Part shown: positions 50,836 through 61,100 of the stretch, piece after piece
Numbering within the stretch: the stretch's first letter is position 1
Layout of the letters: each line of letters begins with the position of its first letter
NCBI GenBank assembly: GCA_044426085.1
Contig: JAWXUU010000010.1
Location: 1-64,000 of the forward strand
Length of the DNA: 64,000 bases
Direction of reading: 5' to 3'
Origin: JAWXUU01 sp044426085
Lineage (GTDB): Bacteria > Bacillota > Clostridia > Christensenellales > CAMQZB01
Made by a program: the position numbers and the translations under genes
The notes under the pieces: model-generated
What the model was told of the DNA's origin: nothing
Databases searched by the model: none
Seen by the model: only the letters and a program-made list of their open reading frames with translations

Positions 50836-51644
50836 AAGTTTTCAATTTCTGTCACTGCGCCGGCAAGTGGGTTGCCCTCGACAAGTTCAAGCATACCTTT
50901 GTCGCAAAGTTTTGGAAGTTCTGGGTCGATTGGAAGTGAATCGAGCATTTTGATTCCGTATTTTTCGCAAACTTCAGAAGTTTTGCTTTCGCCAAAGATG
51001 TTGATTTTCTTTCCGCAATCTGGGCAGTTGAGGTATGCATAATTTTCCACAACGCCAACAATAGGAACAGAAAGCATGTTTGCCATTTTCACGGCTTTTT
51101 CAACGATCATAGAAACAAGTTCTTGTGGTGAAGTCACAATCACAATGCCGTCAACAGGAAGTGATTGAAAAACAGTCAGTGGCACATCGCCAGTTCCTGG
51201 TGGCATATCAACAAACATGAAATCCACATCACCCCACAAAACGTCTGTCCAGAATTGTTTAACCATGTTGGAAATAACAGCTCCGCGCCAAACGATTGGG
51301 TCTGTTGGGTTTTCCAAAAGTAGGTTTGAAGAAATAAGTTTTGTGCCGAATTTTGTTTCAGCAGGGAAAATGCCGTCGTCGCAACCAGTTGCATGACCGC
51401 CCACGCCGAAAATCCTTGGGATTGATGGGCCAGTCACGTCGCCATCCAAAATCGCAACGCTGTGTCCTCTTCTTGTCGCCTCAATCGCGAGAAGGGAAGT
51501 CACAAGGCTTTTGCCAACCCCGCCTTTTCCGCTTACAACACCAATAACCTTTTTGCAAGAAGATTGGCGATTCATTGGTTCTGTTTTAATTCTGCTTGGG
51601 CAGCTTTCACCGCAAGAAGAACAATCGTTTGTACATTCACTCAT
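50814..51644 (-). CDS. Mrp/NBP35-family Fe-S cluster carrier ATPase
   Basis: 276 aa. N-terminal Cys cluster (CTNDCSSCGESC, as in NBP35-type proteins), deviant Walker A VVSGKGGVGKS (P-loop 39-46), DGDVTGPSIPRIFG, DMPPGTGDVPLT and the cluster-binding CPDC in NCPDCGKKINIFG. Family members assemble and pass [4Fe-4S] clusters to apo-proteins. ATG at 51644 has aggag upstream (reverse of ctcct). It is convergent with the HesB-like gene. Its 3' end is duplicated downstream. Confidence 0.93.
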   Translation of the reverse strand: MSECTNDCSSCGESCPSRIKTEPMNRQSSCKKVIGVVSGKGGVGKSLVTSLLAIEATRRGHSVAILDGDVTGPSIPRIFGVGGHATGCDDGIFPAETKFGTKLISSNLLLENPTDPIVWRGAVISNMVKQFWTDVLWGDVDFMFVDMPPGTGDVPLTVFQSLPVDGIVIVTSPQELVSMIVEKAVKMANMLSVPIVGVVENYAYLNCPDCGKKINIFGESKTSEVCEKYGIKMLDSLPIDPELPKLCDKGMLELVEGNPLAGAVTEIENLPNKVQG

Positions 51645-51870
51645 AGTAAATCTCCTATTTCGTAATTTAATATCTACATATATTATGCTCTTTTAAAAAA
51701 CAATTGTCAAATAAATTTTGCAAAAAGATTTTGTAAAAAGATTTTAAAATAAATAAAGGATTTCACGGTTGGGAAGTTGAATAATAATATGTAGGAATAT
51801 ATTTTTTTGGCATTTCAGCTAGGAAAATTTATAAAAAATACATAATTATTTACAAAAGGAGGCAGAACAT

Positions 51871-52863
51871 ATGAACAATACATACGAAATTGAAAAGAAA
51901 TATTTGTCTAAATACGCATTTCTATCGGAAAACAGTGTCGGAAGATACAACGGCAATCCCGAGCCATGCGAACTTAGAACTCCATTCCAACGCGATCGCG
52001 ACAGGATTCAGCACAGTAAATCTTTTAGAAGGTTGAAAAACAAAACGCAAGTTTTTATTCAGCCGTCAAACGATCATTGCAGAACCCGCATGACACACAC
52101 TTTGGACGTTTCTCAAATCGCTAGGACTATTGCAAGAATACTCTGTCTCAACGAAGATTTGACAGAAGCAATCGCGCTTGGGCATGATTTGGGGCACACG
52201 CCGTTTGGTCACGCTGGCGAAAGGGCACTTGCCACGCTTTCGGAATATAAATTTGCCCACAACAAACAATCACTTCGCGTGGTGGATTTTCTTGAAGGTG
52301 AAGGCAAAGGGCTCAACTTGACAATGGAAGTCCGCGACGGTATTCTGAACCACACAAAACGCGGTAAGGCTTCAACATTGGAAGGCGTGGTTGTTTCTTT
52401 TGCGGATAGAATCGCATATATCAATCACGACATTGATGACAGTCTGCGTGCGGGCGTTTTGAAAATTGAAGAAGTGCCAGAAGGACTCATCGAAATCTTC
52501 GGCGCAACACATTCTAAGCGTATTCACAGCATGGTATCATCAATATACCGCGAAAGTTTCGGCAAAGATTATGTGTCGATGGAAAAAGATGCGCTTGTTG
52601 CATTCGAAGAAATGCGAACTTTCATGTTCCAAAATGTCTACAGCGTAGGTGAAAAGTTCAAAGAAGAACACAAAGTTGTGAAAATCATCACAGAACTGTT
52701 TGGCTATTATATGGATAAACCAGAAAAATTGCCACAATTCTTGCAAGACAGAATCGATCAAGACACAAAAGAAATCGTCGTGTGCGATTATATCGCAACC
52801 ATGACCGACAACTTTGCCCTAGATACATATAAAGGCATTTTCTTGCCAAAATCGCAGATATAA
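51871..52863 (+). CDS. dgt: dGTPase-like deoxynucleotide triphosphohydrolase
   Basis: 330 aa HD-domain protein. Motifs: RTPFQRDRDRIQHSKSFRRLKNKTQVF, then H-x-R...H in RMTHTLDVSQIARTIAR, the HD pair in ALGHDLGHTPFGHAGE, and the later metal Asp in DRIAYINHDIDD. Hydrolyses dNTPs to the nucleoside and tripolyphosphate; located upstream of dnaG as often in Clostridia. The tail is followed by gaaccttaaaaaatctcagg, the family D bracket without its palindrome. Confidence 0.92.
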   Translation: MNNTYEIEKKYLSKYAFLSENSVGRYNGNPEPCELRTPFQRDRDRIQHSKSFRRLKNKTQVFIQPSNDHCRTRMTHTLDVSQIARTIARILCLNEDLTEAIALGHDLGHTPFGHAGERALATLSEYKFAHNKQSLRVVDFLEGEGKGLNLTMEVRDGILNHTKRGKASTLEGVVVSFADRIAYINHDIDDSLRAGVLKIEEVPEGLIEIFGATHSKRIHSMVSSIYRESFGKDYVSMEKDALVAFEEMRTFMFQNVYSVGEKFKEEHKVVKIITELFGYYMDKPEKLPQFLQDRIDQDTKEIVVCDYIATMTDNFALDTYKGIFLPKSQI

Positions 52864-52865
52864 AA

Positions 52866-52905
52866 GAACCTTAAAAAATCTCAGGGAACTGTAAAAAAAA
52901 TATTA
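52866..52905. repeat. Family D bracket without palindrome ('empty site')
   Basis: agaaccttaaaaaatctcag followed by ggaactgtaaaaaaaat. Compare gagaaccttaaaaaattc ... attctcagagaactataaaa around the palindrome at 17786-17932. Confidence 0.5.
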
Positions 52906-52922
52906 AAAATGAAGGACAACTT

Positions 52923-54659
52923 ATGGATTTAACAAGCTTTATCAGCGAGCTGAAATCAAAACTGAATATAATTGAAGTTTGTGAAAGATATATGACGCTC
53001 ACTCAAAAAGGCGGAAGATTTTGGGGTTGTTGTCCTTTTCATCACGAAAAAACGGCTTCTTTTTCAATAAACGAAGAGGCGGGGTTTTTCTATTGTTTTG
53101 GGTGTAAGGAATCGGGCGACGTCATCAAATTTGTTCAACAAATGGAAGGCACAGATTTCATGGGCGCGGTTGAAGTGCTTGCCAAAATGGCGGGCATGGA
53201 AGTGCCAAGATTTTCTGGCTCAAACAAGGATGACGGCGAAGCTAAGCGAAAGTATAAAGAACGGCTTTTGTCGCTCACGCGGGAAACAGCGTATTTTTAT
53301 TATAGAAATTTAAAAACAGAAAGTGGCGTGGTTGCAAGGGAATATCTTGCAAATCGGGGGATATCCGCAGATGATGTAAAAAGATTTGCGATTGGGTATT
53401 CTATTGATTGGGAAGGCTTGCCACAGCATTTGCGATCACTTGGTTATTCCGAAAAGGAAATGGTTGACGCGGGTGTTTGCGACATAAAAAACAACAGAAT
53501 TTACGACAGCCTTGGTGGCAGGCTTATAATTCCAATTATCGACAGTTTCAAAAACGTCATCGCGTTTGGTGGCAGAGTGCTTGGAAAAACCGACTTTGCC
53601 AAATATAAAAACACAAGAGAAACCGAGCTGTTTTATAAATCCAAAACGCTTTTTGGCATGAATCTTGTGAAAGAAACGCGAAAGACGCAAAAAGTGGACG
53701 AGCTTATTGTTGTTGAAGGATATATGGACGCGATTTCCCTTTACACCGCAGGGTTTGTGGGTGTGGTGGCTTCCATGGGCACGTCGCTCACGCAAGAACA
53801 AGCGCGCATGATGAAGTTTTTGGTTTCCAAAGTGTGCATATCATACGACGGCGATTTTGCCGGCTTGAAAGCAGCGGTGCGTGGGCTTGATATATTGGAA
53901 TCTGCGGGTATCGATGTGAAAGTTGCGGTTATGCCAGAAGGCATGGACCCCGACGATGTGATAAAAAAACTCGGTCGGGATGAATATGCAAACATACTCA
54001 AAAATGCACTCCCGCTTGTGGACTTCAAACTTTTCATTCTGAAAAGCGAAGTCGACCTTACCGATGCACTGCAACGTCGCAAATATACCCAACAGGCGCT
54101 GAAAGTTATTTCACAAGTGAAAGAATATTCAGTTAAGTCGGAACTTTGCGAAAGGGTTTCGCGCGAGGTTGGTGTGAAATATCAATCAATCGTGCAAGAC
54201 CTAGAACAAATCACAAACGGCGAACTAAAAAAGCAGGAAAAAGAAAAAGCACAACAGGTGCAAAACAACCCCGAACTGAAAAAAGATGTCACCCAGCAAG
54301 AAAAGGATTTCATTTTATATATGGTGCTTTCGGGCAAGGCGAGCAAGGAAAGTATCGCGGAAATTTGGGACAACTTTTCGGGTGCGGAACAGGAAGTTAT
54401 GCAGGAATATATCAATATGAAACTGCCACTTTCAAGCTTGTTTGATTATTTGGGCGCACGCTCCTATGATATTTTGCAATGCGAGGAAGTTGATAACAAG
54501 GAAAAATATTTCCAAGACGTTTTGAAGCGTCAAAAAATAAAATTGTACGACAAAGCTATTGCCCTTTGCACAACCAAGCTGAAAATTGCAAGCACGAGCG
54601 AAGAAAAGCATAAACTAGTTAAAGAAATAAATAAGTATACTAAATTGAAAAAAATGTGA
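52923..54659 (+). CDS. dnaG: DNA primase
   Basis: 578 aa. The N-terminal CHC2 zinc site (Cys37, His40, Cys58, Cys61 in CCPFHHE...FYCFGC), the catalytic TOPRIM core with VEGYMDAISL and SYDGDFAGLKA, and a C-terminal helicase-interacting region (about 430-578, Lys/Glu-rich). Makes RNA primers for replication. Typical length. ATG at 52923 has aagga upstream. Next to rpoD as in the classical Bacillota macromolecular-synthesis block. Confidence 0.97.
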   Translation: MDLTSFISELKSKLNIIEVCERYMTLTQKGGRFWGCCPFHHEKTASFSINEEAGFFYCFGCKESGDVIKFVQQMEGTDFMGAVEVLAKMAGMEVPRFSGSNKDDGEAKRKYKERLLSLTRETAYFYYRNLKTESGVVAREYLANRGISADDVKRFAIGYSIDWEGLPQHLRSLGYSEKEMVDAGVCDIKNNRIYDSLGGRLIIPIIDSFKNVIAFGGRVLGKTDFAKYKNTRETELFYKSKTLFGMNLVKETRKTQKVDELIVVEGYMDAISLYTAGFVGVVASMGTSLTQEQARMMKFLVSKVCISYDGDFAGLKAAVRGLDILESAGIDVKVAVMPEGMDPDDVIKKLGRDEYANILKNALPLVDFKLFILKSEVDLTDALQRRKYTQQALKVISQVKEYSVKSELCERVSREVGVKYQSIVQDLEQITNGELKKQEKEKAQQVQNNPELKKDVTQQEKDFILYMVLSGKASKESIAEIWDNFSGAEQEVMQEYINMKLPLSSLFDYLGARSYDILQCEEVDNKEKYFQDVLKRQKIKLYDKAIALCTTKLKIASTSEEKHKLVKEINKYTKLKKM

Positions 54660-54679
54660 TTACAGGAGAATAAGAAATT

Positions 54680-55726
54680 ATGGAACAAGAAGCACTAACG
54701 CAACTGACGGCAACACTGATTGCCCAATCCAAAAAAACAGGCTCTATCATGGCGGACGAACTGTTTGACAAAGCGGAAAAACTAGGCCTCACAGGCGAAA
54801 CTATTGATGCGGTTTGGAAAGCTATTGAAGAAGCGGGCGTTCAAATCATTCAAGAAAACGAAACTGTGTTCAACCTTGAAAATTTGAATATCGAAATCAA
54901 CATGGAAGACCCTGTGAAGATGTATCTAAAAGACATCGGCATGGTGCCACTTTTGTCACCAGAACAAGAAATCGACTATGCAAAAAGAATGCTTGAAGGA
55001 GACGATGAAGCAAAGAAAAAACTTTCCGAAGCCAACTTGAGACTTGTTGTTTCAATCGCAAAAAGATACGTTGGCCGTGGCATGCTTTTTCTTGACCTTA
55101 TTCAAGAAGGCAATTTGGGGCTTATGCGTGCCGTTGAAAAATTCGACTATACAAAAGGGTTCAAGTTTTCAACATACGCAACGTGGTGGATTCGCCAAGC
55201 GATCACTCGCGCAATTGCCGACCAAGCAAGAACAATAAGAATACCAGTTCACATGGTTGAAACAATCAACAAACAAGCAAGAGTTGCAAGAGCACTTCTC
55301 CAAAAACTTGGAAGAGAACCTTCAACAGCGGAAATCGCAGAAGAAATGGGCGTGTCTGAAGAAAGAGTTATAGAAATCCAAAAGATTTCTATGGACCCAA
55401 TCTCCCTTGAAACTCCAATCGGCGAAGAAGATGACACTCACCTTGGCGACTTTTTGGAAGACGACAGAGCAATCGACCCATCAGAAAGCGTGACAAACAC
55501 AACGCTTAAAGAACAGTTTGCATCTATCCTTTCAACACTCACACCGCGTGAAGAAAAAGTTATCAGACTCCGTTATGGTATCGACGACGGAAGAAGCAGA
55601 ACCCTTGAAGAAGTTGGCAAGGAATTCAACGTGACTCGTGAAAGAATCCGCCAAATCGAAGCAAAGGCACTAAGAAAATTGCGTCATCCACAAAGAAGCA
55701 AGAAACTTAAAGATTTTTCAAAATAA
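54680..55726 (+). CDS. rpoD: Primary sigma factor (sigma-70/SigA)
   Basis: 348 aa. Short region 1.1 (1-65), region 1.2 DPVKMYLKDIG, 2.1-2.4 (NLRLVVSIAKRYVGRG...GNLGLMRAVEKFD...FSTYATWWIRQAITRAI), region 3 and 4.2 helix-turn-helix with NVTRERIRQIEAKALRKLRHP. Recognises the -10/-35 promoters seen across this window. RBS aggag 14 nt before ATG. The stop is followed directly by trmK with no gap. Confidence 0.98.
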   Translation: MEQEALTQLTATLIAQSKKTGSIMADELFDKAEKLGLTGETIDAVWKAIEEAGVQIIQENETVFNLENLNIEINMEDPVKMYLKDIGMVPLLSPEQEIDYAKRMLEGDDEAKKKLSEANLRLVVSIAKRYVGRGMLFLDLIQEGNLGLMRAVEKFDYTKGFKFSTYATWWIRQAITRAIADQARTIRIPVHMVETINKQARVARALLQKLGREPSTAEIAEEMGVSEERVIEIQKISMDPISLETPIGEEDDTHLGDFLEDDRAIDPSESVTNTTLKEQFASILSTLTPREEKVIRLRYGIDDGRSRTLEEVGKEFNVTRERIRQIEAKALRKLRHPQRSKKLKDFSK

Positions 55727-56374
55727 ATGAATAAGCGAAGAGAAGAAATCCTGTCTGAAATCCCCGCTTGCAAAGTGTTTCGCGACGTTGGTTGCGACCA
55801 TGGCTACGTGGGGTTTGAATGCTTGAAGCGCGGTATTGCCCAAAAGGTGATTTTTTCCGATATAAGTGCGCCCAGCCTTGAAAAAGCAAAGTCGCTTGTG
55901 AAAACCGTGCCAGAAATGGAAAATCAAGCGTGCTTTTTGGTGGCAAACGGACTTGAAGGGGGAGAAACTAAAGCCGATGTTTGCGTGATTGCGGGCATGG
56001 GTGGCGAGGAGATTATGAAAATTCTTGCATCAACAAGCCCTGAAATTTGCGTTTTGCAACCCATGAGCGAAGTTGAAAAACTGCGCGTGTTTTTGCAAGA
56101 TAAGTTTGAAATTATCACCGACCGACTTTTTTATGATAGGGATAAATATTATAATTTATTGGTTGTGAAAAAGGGGAGTTGCAAGCTTTGCGATTTTGAA
56201 ATCATGTTTGGCAAAACCAACCTTGAAAACCCCGGTGAAGATTTTTTGATTTTTGCAAAAGCAAGGCTAGAAAGGCAAAAAAGCATAAAAAATTCAAGAA
56301 AAATCCACAGTGAAGAAGATGATAAAATCATTGATTTTCTCTGCGAGTTTTTGGATAGGTATAAAAGAAAATAA
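55727..56374 (+). CDS. trmK: tRNA (adenine-22-N1)-methyltransferase
   Basis: 215 aa Rossmann-fold SAM enzyme. Motif I DVGCDHGYVGFECLK (near residue 17), then DISAPSLEKAKSLV and the family-typical VCVIAGMGGEEIM. Bacillus TrmK methylates A22 of tRNA. ATG abuts the rpoD stop, so the two are cotranscribed. The stop codon lies in an 11-bp repeat aaaaagaaaat present three times (56363-56395). Confidence 0.92.
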   Translation: MNKRREEILSEIPACKVFRDVGCDHGYVGFECLKRGIAQKVIFSDISAPSLEKAKSLVKTVPEMENQACFLVANGLEGGETKADVCVIAGMGGEEIMKILASTSPEICVLQPMSEVEKLRVFLQDKFEIITDRLFYDRDKYYNLLVVKKGSCKLCDFEIMFGKTNLENPGEDFLIFAKARLERQKSIKNSRKIHSEEDDKIIDFLCEFLDRYKRK

Positions 56375-56427
56375 AAAGAAAATAAAAAGAAAATAACAAG
56401 ATAAAAAAATAACAACTAAGGTAAAAA

Positions 56428-57207
56428 ATGAAGACATCAGAAATTATAAAAGAGATTGAAAGCTTCTGCCCAAAGTCACTTTCCGATGCGTATGTTTCGC
56501 AAACGGGTGGGTATGATAACAGCGGACTTTTGATTGGTGGTGAAGAAACTTCGCATGATAAAATGCTTGTTTGCATAGATATCGAACAAAAGGATATTGA
56601 TTTTGCAAAAGAAAATGGCATAAAGTTTATTTTTTCCCACCACCCATATATATATGGCAAGATTGCGGATGTGAATTTGAAAACCCCAAAAGGGCGAGAA
56701 ATTATTTCCCTTGTGAAAGGGGATATCACGGTGTTTTGCGCACACTTGAATCTTGATATTGCAAGTGGCGGAATAGACGACACCCTTGCAAAACTTCTGG
56801 GCGGAGAAATAATTCAAACTTTCCACCACTTGGAAGGCGGGTCTTATGGTAAATTATCAACAATCGATAACGCAAGCACTGAAGCGTTCCAAAGCGAACT
56901 TGAAGAAAAATTCAGCGTTTGCAAAAGCGTTATCAAAACAGACAAAATAAACAAAATCGCAAGTTTTTGCGGTTCGGGCATGGCAGAAGAAGAATTCTTT
57001 TGGGGGATTGCAAATGGTGCGGACACATTTGTTTCTTCAGATATAAGGCACCACCTTATGGTTGAAGCAAGCAGATACAACGTGAATATTTTTGATATTC
57101 CGCACGGATACAGCGAATTTATTGCCATGAAAGAATGTATAAAAAATATGAACTTTGCAGGGGTTGAAATTTATTTTCAATCGGGCAAAGTCGGAATAAA
57201 GGAATAA
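56428..57207 (+). CDS. NIF3-like dinuclear metal-centre protein
   Basis: 259 aa. NIF3/YqfO family (also annotated GTP cyclohydrolase type 2). Metal residues visible in FSHHPYIYGK, FCAHLNLDIASGGIDD and the C-terminal SDIRHHLMVEA. Sits after trmK as in most Bacillota; the biochemical role is debated. Short form lacking the YqfO middle domain. 17 nt before the zinc-ribbon gene. Confidence 0.93.
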   Translation: MKTSEIIKEIESFCPKSLSDAYVSQTGGYDNSGLLIGGEETSHDKMLVCIDIEQKDIDFAKENGIKFIFSHHPYIYGKIADVNLKTPKGREIISLVKGDITVFCAHLNLDIASGGIDDTLAKLLGGEIIQTFHHLEGGSYGKLSTIDNASTEAFQSELEEKFSVCKSVIKTDKINKIASFCGSGMAEEEFFWGIANGADTFVSSDIRHHLMVEASRYNVNIFDIPHGYSEFIAMKECIKNMNFAGVEIYFQSGKVGIKE

Positions 57208-57223
57208 ATGGAGGGCGTATATT

Positions 57224-57919
57224 ATGACGACTAATTTAAATAAATACCAAGATCTTGATGGCAAAGTCATCAAAATCGAAAATGATCTTAAGAAAACTGA
57301 CGAAAGAAAAAAACTTATGAAAGTTAAAGTTTTCCTTGACGAAGTGGATCAAACACTTCACAAAATGGAACAGCGTGCTGGCGAACTTTACGGTTCTTTC
57401 AACGGTTGCGAAAGAAGAATTTCCGACTTGGTTGACGAAATTCACGAATATGAAGGTATGACACTTGAAGGTAGCGACGAAAGCGAAGTGAATTATCTTC
57501 AAACAAAAACGCAAAAATTGCGTGACCAAATTCGTGGTATCGAAAAAGACGGCGAAACAATCGTGAGCGAGATTGAAAAACTCACTCGTGAATTCGACGC
57601 ATTCAAAGAAAAAGTTTCCGTTGCGAAAAAAGAATTCGCAGTGAATAAAGAAAAATTCGAGGCAGTTCGCGGTAAGGTTAAACCAGAAGTGGACGCAATC
57701 AAGGCGGAAATGAAATCACTTGAAAGCGAAATCGATGATAAATTTATGGAAATGTATAAGAAAGGCAGAAAGGAAAAACTCTATCCTGTGTTCGTCCCTC
57801 TTGTCAGTGGCAACTGCGGTGGTTGCGGTATGGATTTGGCGCTTTCAATCAAATCTGAAATCGAAATAAATGGTCTCACAAAATGTGAACACTGCGGAAA
57901 AATCATTTATAAAGTTTGA
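57224..57919 (+). CDS. C4-type zinc-ribbon / coiled-coil protein (CT398-like)
   Basis: 231 aa. Long coiled coil (about 5-180, with repeated Lys/Glu heptads) then a zinc ribbon CGGCGMDLA...CEHCGKIIYK (four Cys). Matches the COG1579-type family found next to nif3; some members bind nucleic acid or chaperone secretion, function here unknown. RBS ggagg 11 nt before ATG. The stop is in a 12-bp unit ttgattgtaagc repeated three times (57916-57951). Confidence 0.9.
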   Translation: MTTNLNKYQDLDGKVIKIENDLKKTDERKKLMKVKVFLDEVDQTLHKMEQRAGELYGSFNGCERRISDLVDEIHEYEGMTLEGSDESEVNYLQTKTQKLRDQIRGIEKDGETIVSEIEKLTREFDAFKEKVSVAKKEFAVNKEKFEAVRGKVKPEVDAIKAEMKSLESEIDDKFMEMYKKGRKEKLYPVFVPLVSGNCGGCGMDLALSIKSEIEINGLTKCEHCGKIIYKV

Positions 57920-57992
57920 TTGTAAGCTTGATTGTAAGCTTGATTATAAACTTAAAAACCCATGTTGCTTTTGCAATGTGATTTGAAATTTT

Positions 57993-58028
57993 AAAACAAA
58001 AGACACCCCACGGGGTGTCTTTTGTTTT
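57993..58028 (+). terminator. Terminator after the zinc-ribbon gene
   Basis: aaaacaaaagacacccc / ggggtgtcttttgtttt, nearly perfect 17-bp stem; may work in both directions against addA. A gagttt hexamer repeat (58036-58078) follows. Confidence 0.92.
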
Positions 58029-58148
58029 GTGCTTATCTTTTGTTTAGTTTTGAGTTTGAGTTTGAGTTTGAGTTTGTGTTTTATCATAAAAAATATTATG
58101 TGTGTCCCAATTGACTTTTTCGATGTTATTGCATGATAAAATTTGCAT

Positions 58149-61100
58149 TTAACAGTCGATTTCTATCAATTCTTCAAAGAAAATTGAATAGATATAACAC
58201 TTTGCAACCTTGCAAGAAAGGATTTTTTCGCAGGCAATTTTGTAGGTTTCAAGCTGTTTGAAATATTTGTCTTGCAATATTTGGTGGTTTTTTATGCTTG
58301 TAGCTTTGTAGTCCACAAGGGTCAGCGTGCCGTCTTGATTTTGGAACACGCAATCGATAATACCTTGGCAAAGCAGATTGTCCCCAGGGGCAAGATTGAA
58401 CATCTCGCTAGGCATTTGCATAACAAATGGCACTTCGCGATGTGGGTTCACCCCACCAAAAATCGGATTGTTTGTAAGGCGGTATATTCTTTCAAAATCG
58501 TATTCTATGTCCAAAATTTCTCCGCTTGCAACCAAATCAGCCGTGAATTTTTCAATTTGATTTAAACTGCTGTAAAATGGCACAGTTTCCAAAATTTTGT
58601 GGTATGCCGTTCCGATTTCCGCTTTGGAATATCCATTGTTTTCGGCGGTTTTGGCGATTGATTTTTTTGTTTGAAAGTCGATAATTTTGCTCACTTCGTA
58701 TTTTTCAAGCACTTGCAAATTTTCTTCTTCCACCTTTTTGGAAAAGCTTTCAAGCCTTTGCGTCGCAGTGAATTTTGTTGGAATAATTGGATAATTTGCC
58801 CTAGCAAAATTTTTCATTTTCAAGGCAAAATTCTCGCAAAGCTCACCGTTCGAATGGTATTCTCGCGTTTGGATATTTTCAACTTCTTCAATTTCTTCAA
58901 GGCTCACGATTGAATAATTGCATTTATATTTGGTTTTGGCAAGAGAGGCTAAAATAATTTCAAGGTGGCTGTTGCACTTGTAAAAATCCTCTTTGCAAGA
59001 AAGGTTTGGGATTTTGCTTGAAATTGCGATGTTATCTTCAACAAAAAAGTCACCGTCGATTGTGCCCGTTATCAAAAGTTTGAATTTCGCACGTGTAAGT
59101 GCTACATATAAAAGTCGGAGTTCTTCATTTTTTGTTTCACGCACGAGAACTGTTTTGAGTGCAATTTTTTGAATAGTGTCAATTTTTTTGCGGATTTCAA
59201 TATCGCGTTTTGCAAATGCAATGCCGTAATCTTTGTGGAATAAAATTTCCGCGCTTGCGTCTTTAAGGTTGTATGCCTTGCCCGCGTTTGCGATGATTGT
59301 GAATGGAAATTCAAGCCCTTTGGATTTGTGCATCGTCATGATGCAAATCGCGTTTGTGGAAGTTTGCGAGCCTGGCAATTTCAGCGTGGTAAAGGCTTTT
59401 TCCACCTTGGTGCAAATGCTCGCCACCGATTCGCTTTGCATTGTGGCAACAAAATCCACGAACTTACAAGCAAAATCAAGCTCACTTTCGCCAAACGCAA
59501 GGTTAATTTTTTCAAAAACGGAATTTTCCGCAATCGCCCCTTTCAGCATATCGCCCACGCTGTAACACGCGATTGTGCGGTATTTTTTGTGGGCAGTTAA
59601 AAATCTTGCCACGGCTTTTTCGCAATCTGTCGCATCTGCATTTTCAAGCAGCGGTGAAAAATCCACACCGAAAATATCGGGTTCAGATTCAGATTTAGAC
59701 CCCGACTGATTGGCATTTGTGATTTGTTGGATTTCAAGAGTTTCCTTCAAACTTGAAATGGCATCTTCAAACGGCATTGCTTTTTTGTCAGCCACTGTTG
59801 TTTCTGTTGTTGCCGTTGTTTCTGTTGTTACTGTTGTTGCTATTTTTTCTTCTGCACCAACTGCAAAAGGGTAGCGACCAAGGTTGTATTTTTTTGCAAT
59901 GTCCTTTGCAAACCCGAAAAAGCTTTGGTGGAAATATTTTGCCTTGAAGGATTTTCTTATCTCCAAAAGTGTGTTGTCGGAAATTTGGAAGAAAGGCGAA
60001 ACAAGCGTTGAATAAAGCGAAACATCTTCAAGCGGACTTGCAACAGTCTTCAAAAAATCATGCAAGAAAAGCACCTTTGTGTGGCTTTCAAGGGTTGTTT
60101 CGGAAGATGCGATATAACTTGGCAAGTTGTATTCCCCCAACACCCGTGCAAGGGTTGGCGCAAACTTTCCGCTTGCCGAGCGAAGAAGTATTGCAAAGTC
60201 GGAAAGGCGAACATCGCGAGTGCCCGATGGGAAATCAAACTGCTTGCCAAGGTATTTTTTGACAAATTTCGCGATGTGAATCCCCTCGGATTCAGCGTTG
60301 ATTTCCTCACGCTTGCCACCTTTGTCGGCAAGCACAGAATAAACTTCCAATCTCGCAACAGGCGGATTTTTCTTCTTTTTGGCAATGGCAATTTCAACGC
60401 CACCCATATCGGGGAAGTTCGCCATGGCTTCAAACATGGAAGTCTTTTCATATTCGCAAATATGAGGGTTGTTCATCGCAACGGAAAACACGCTGTTGGT
60501 GAATTCAAGTATGTCGGCGTGTGAACGGAAATTAGTGTTCATTGGCAAAAGTTCCCCATTGCCATTTGCAAGAATGTCAAGCTCGCGATTTTTGATAACG
60601 GTCTGGTCGCACGCACGAAATCCGTAGATTCCTTGTTTGATATCGCCAACCACAAAAAGATTGCCTTTTTGTGAAAGAAGTGAAAGTATCTCTTCTTGGA
60701 TTTTTGAAACGTCTTGATATTCGTCGCAAAAAACGTATTGATACCTAGCTTGCAGTTCTTCGCGTGATTTTTCATCTTTCAAAACAGCAAGAAGCATGTG
60801 CTCGGTGTCGGAAAAGTCCACAAAATCCTTTTTGGATTTCTCCGCTTGGTATTCGCTTTCAAAAAGGGCAGTCAGCGCAAAGAGTTTTTTTGCAATTTCA
60901 CGATACTCGCAAATGAAGCTTTCCGATTCTTCAAGGCAGAAAAGCTCGTCGCAAGTGTCCTTGATAAAATCTTTAATGGGAAGTTGCACAAGTGTGTGGA
61001 AGTTTTCGTTGATGTTGGCATAATTTTCAGGGTACGCCTTTTTCATTCTGCTTTTAGCGTGGAATTTCACACCGCAATAATCGCGGATTTCTTTCAGTGT

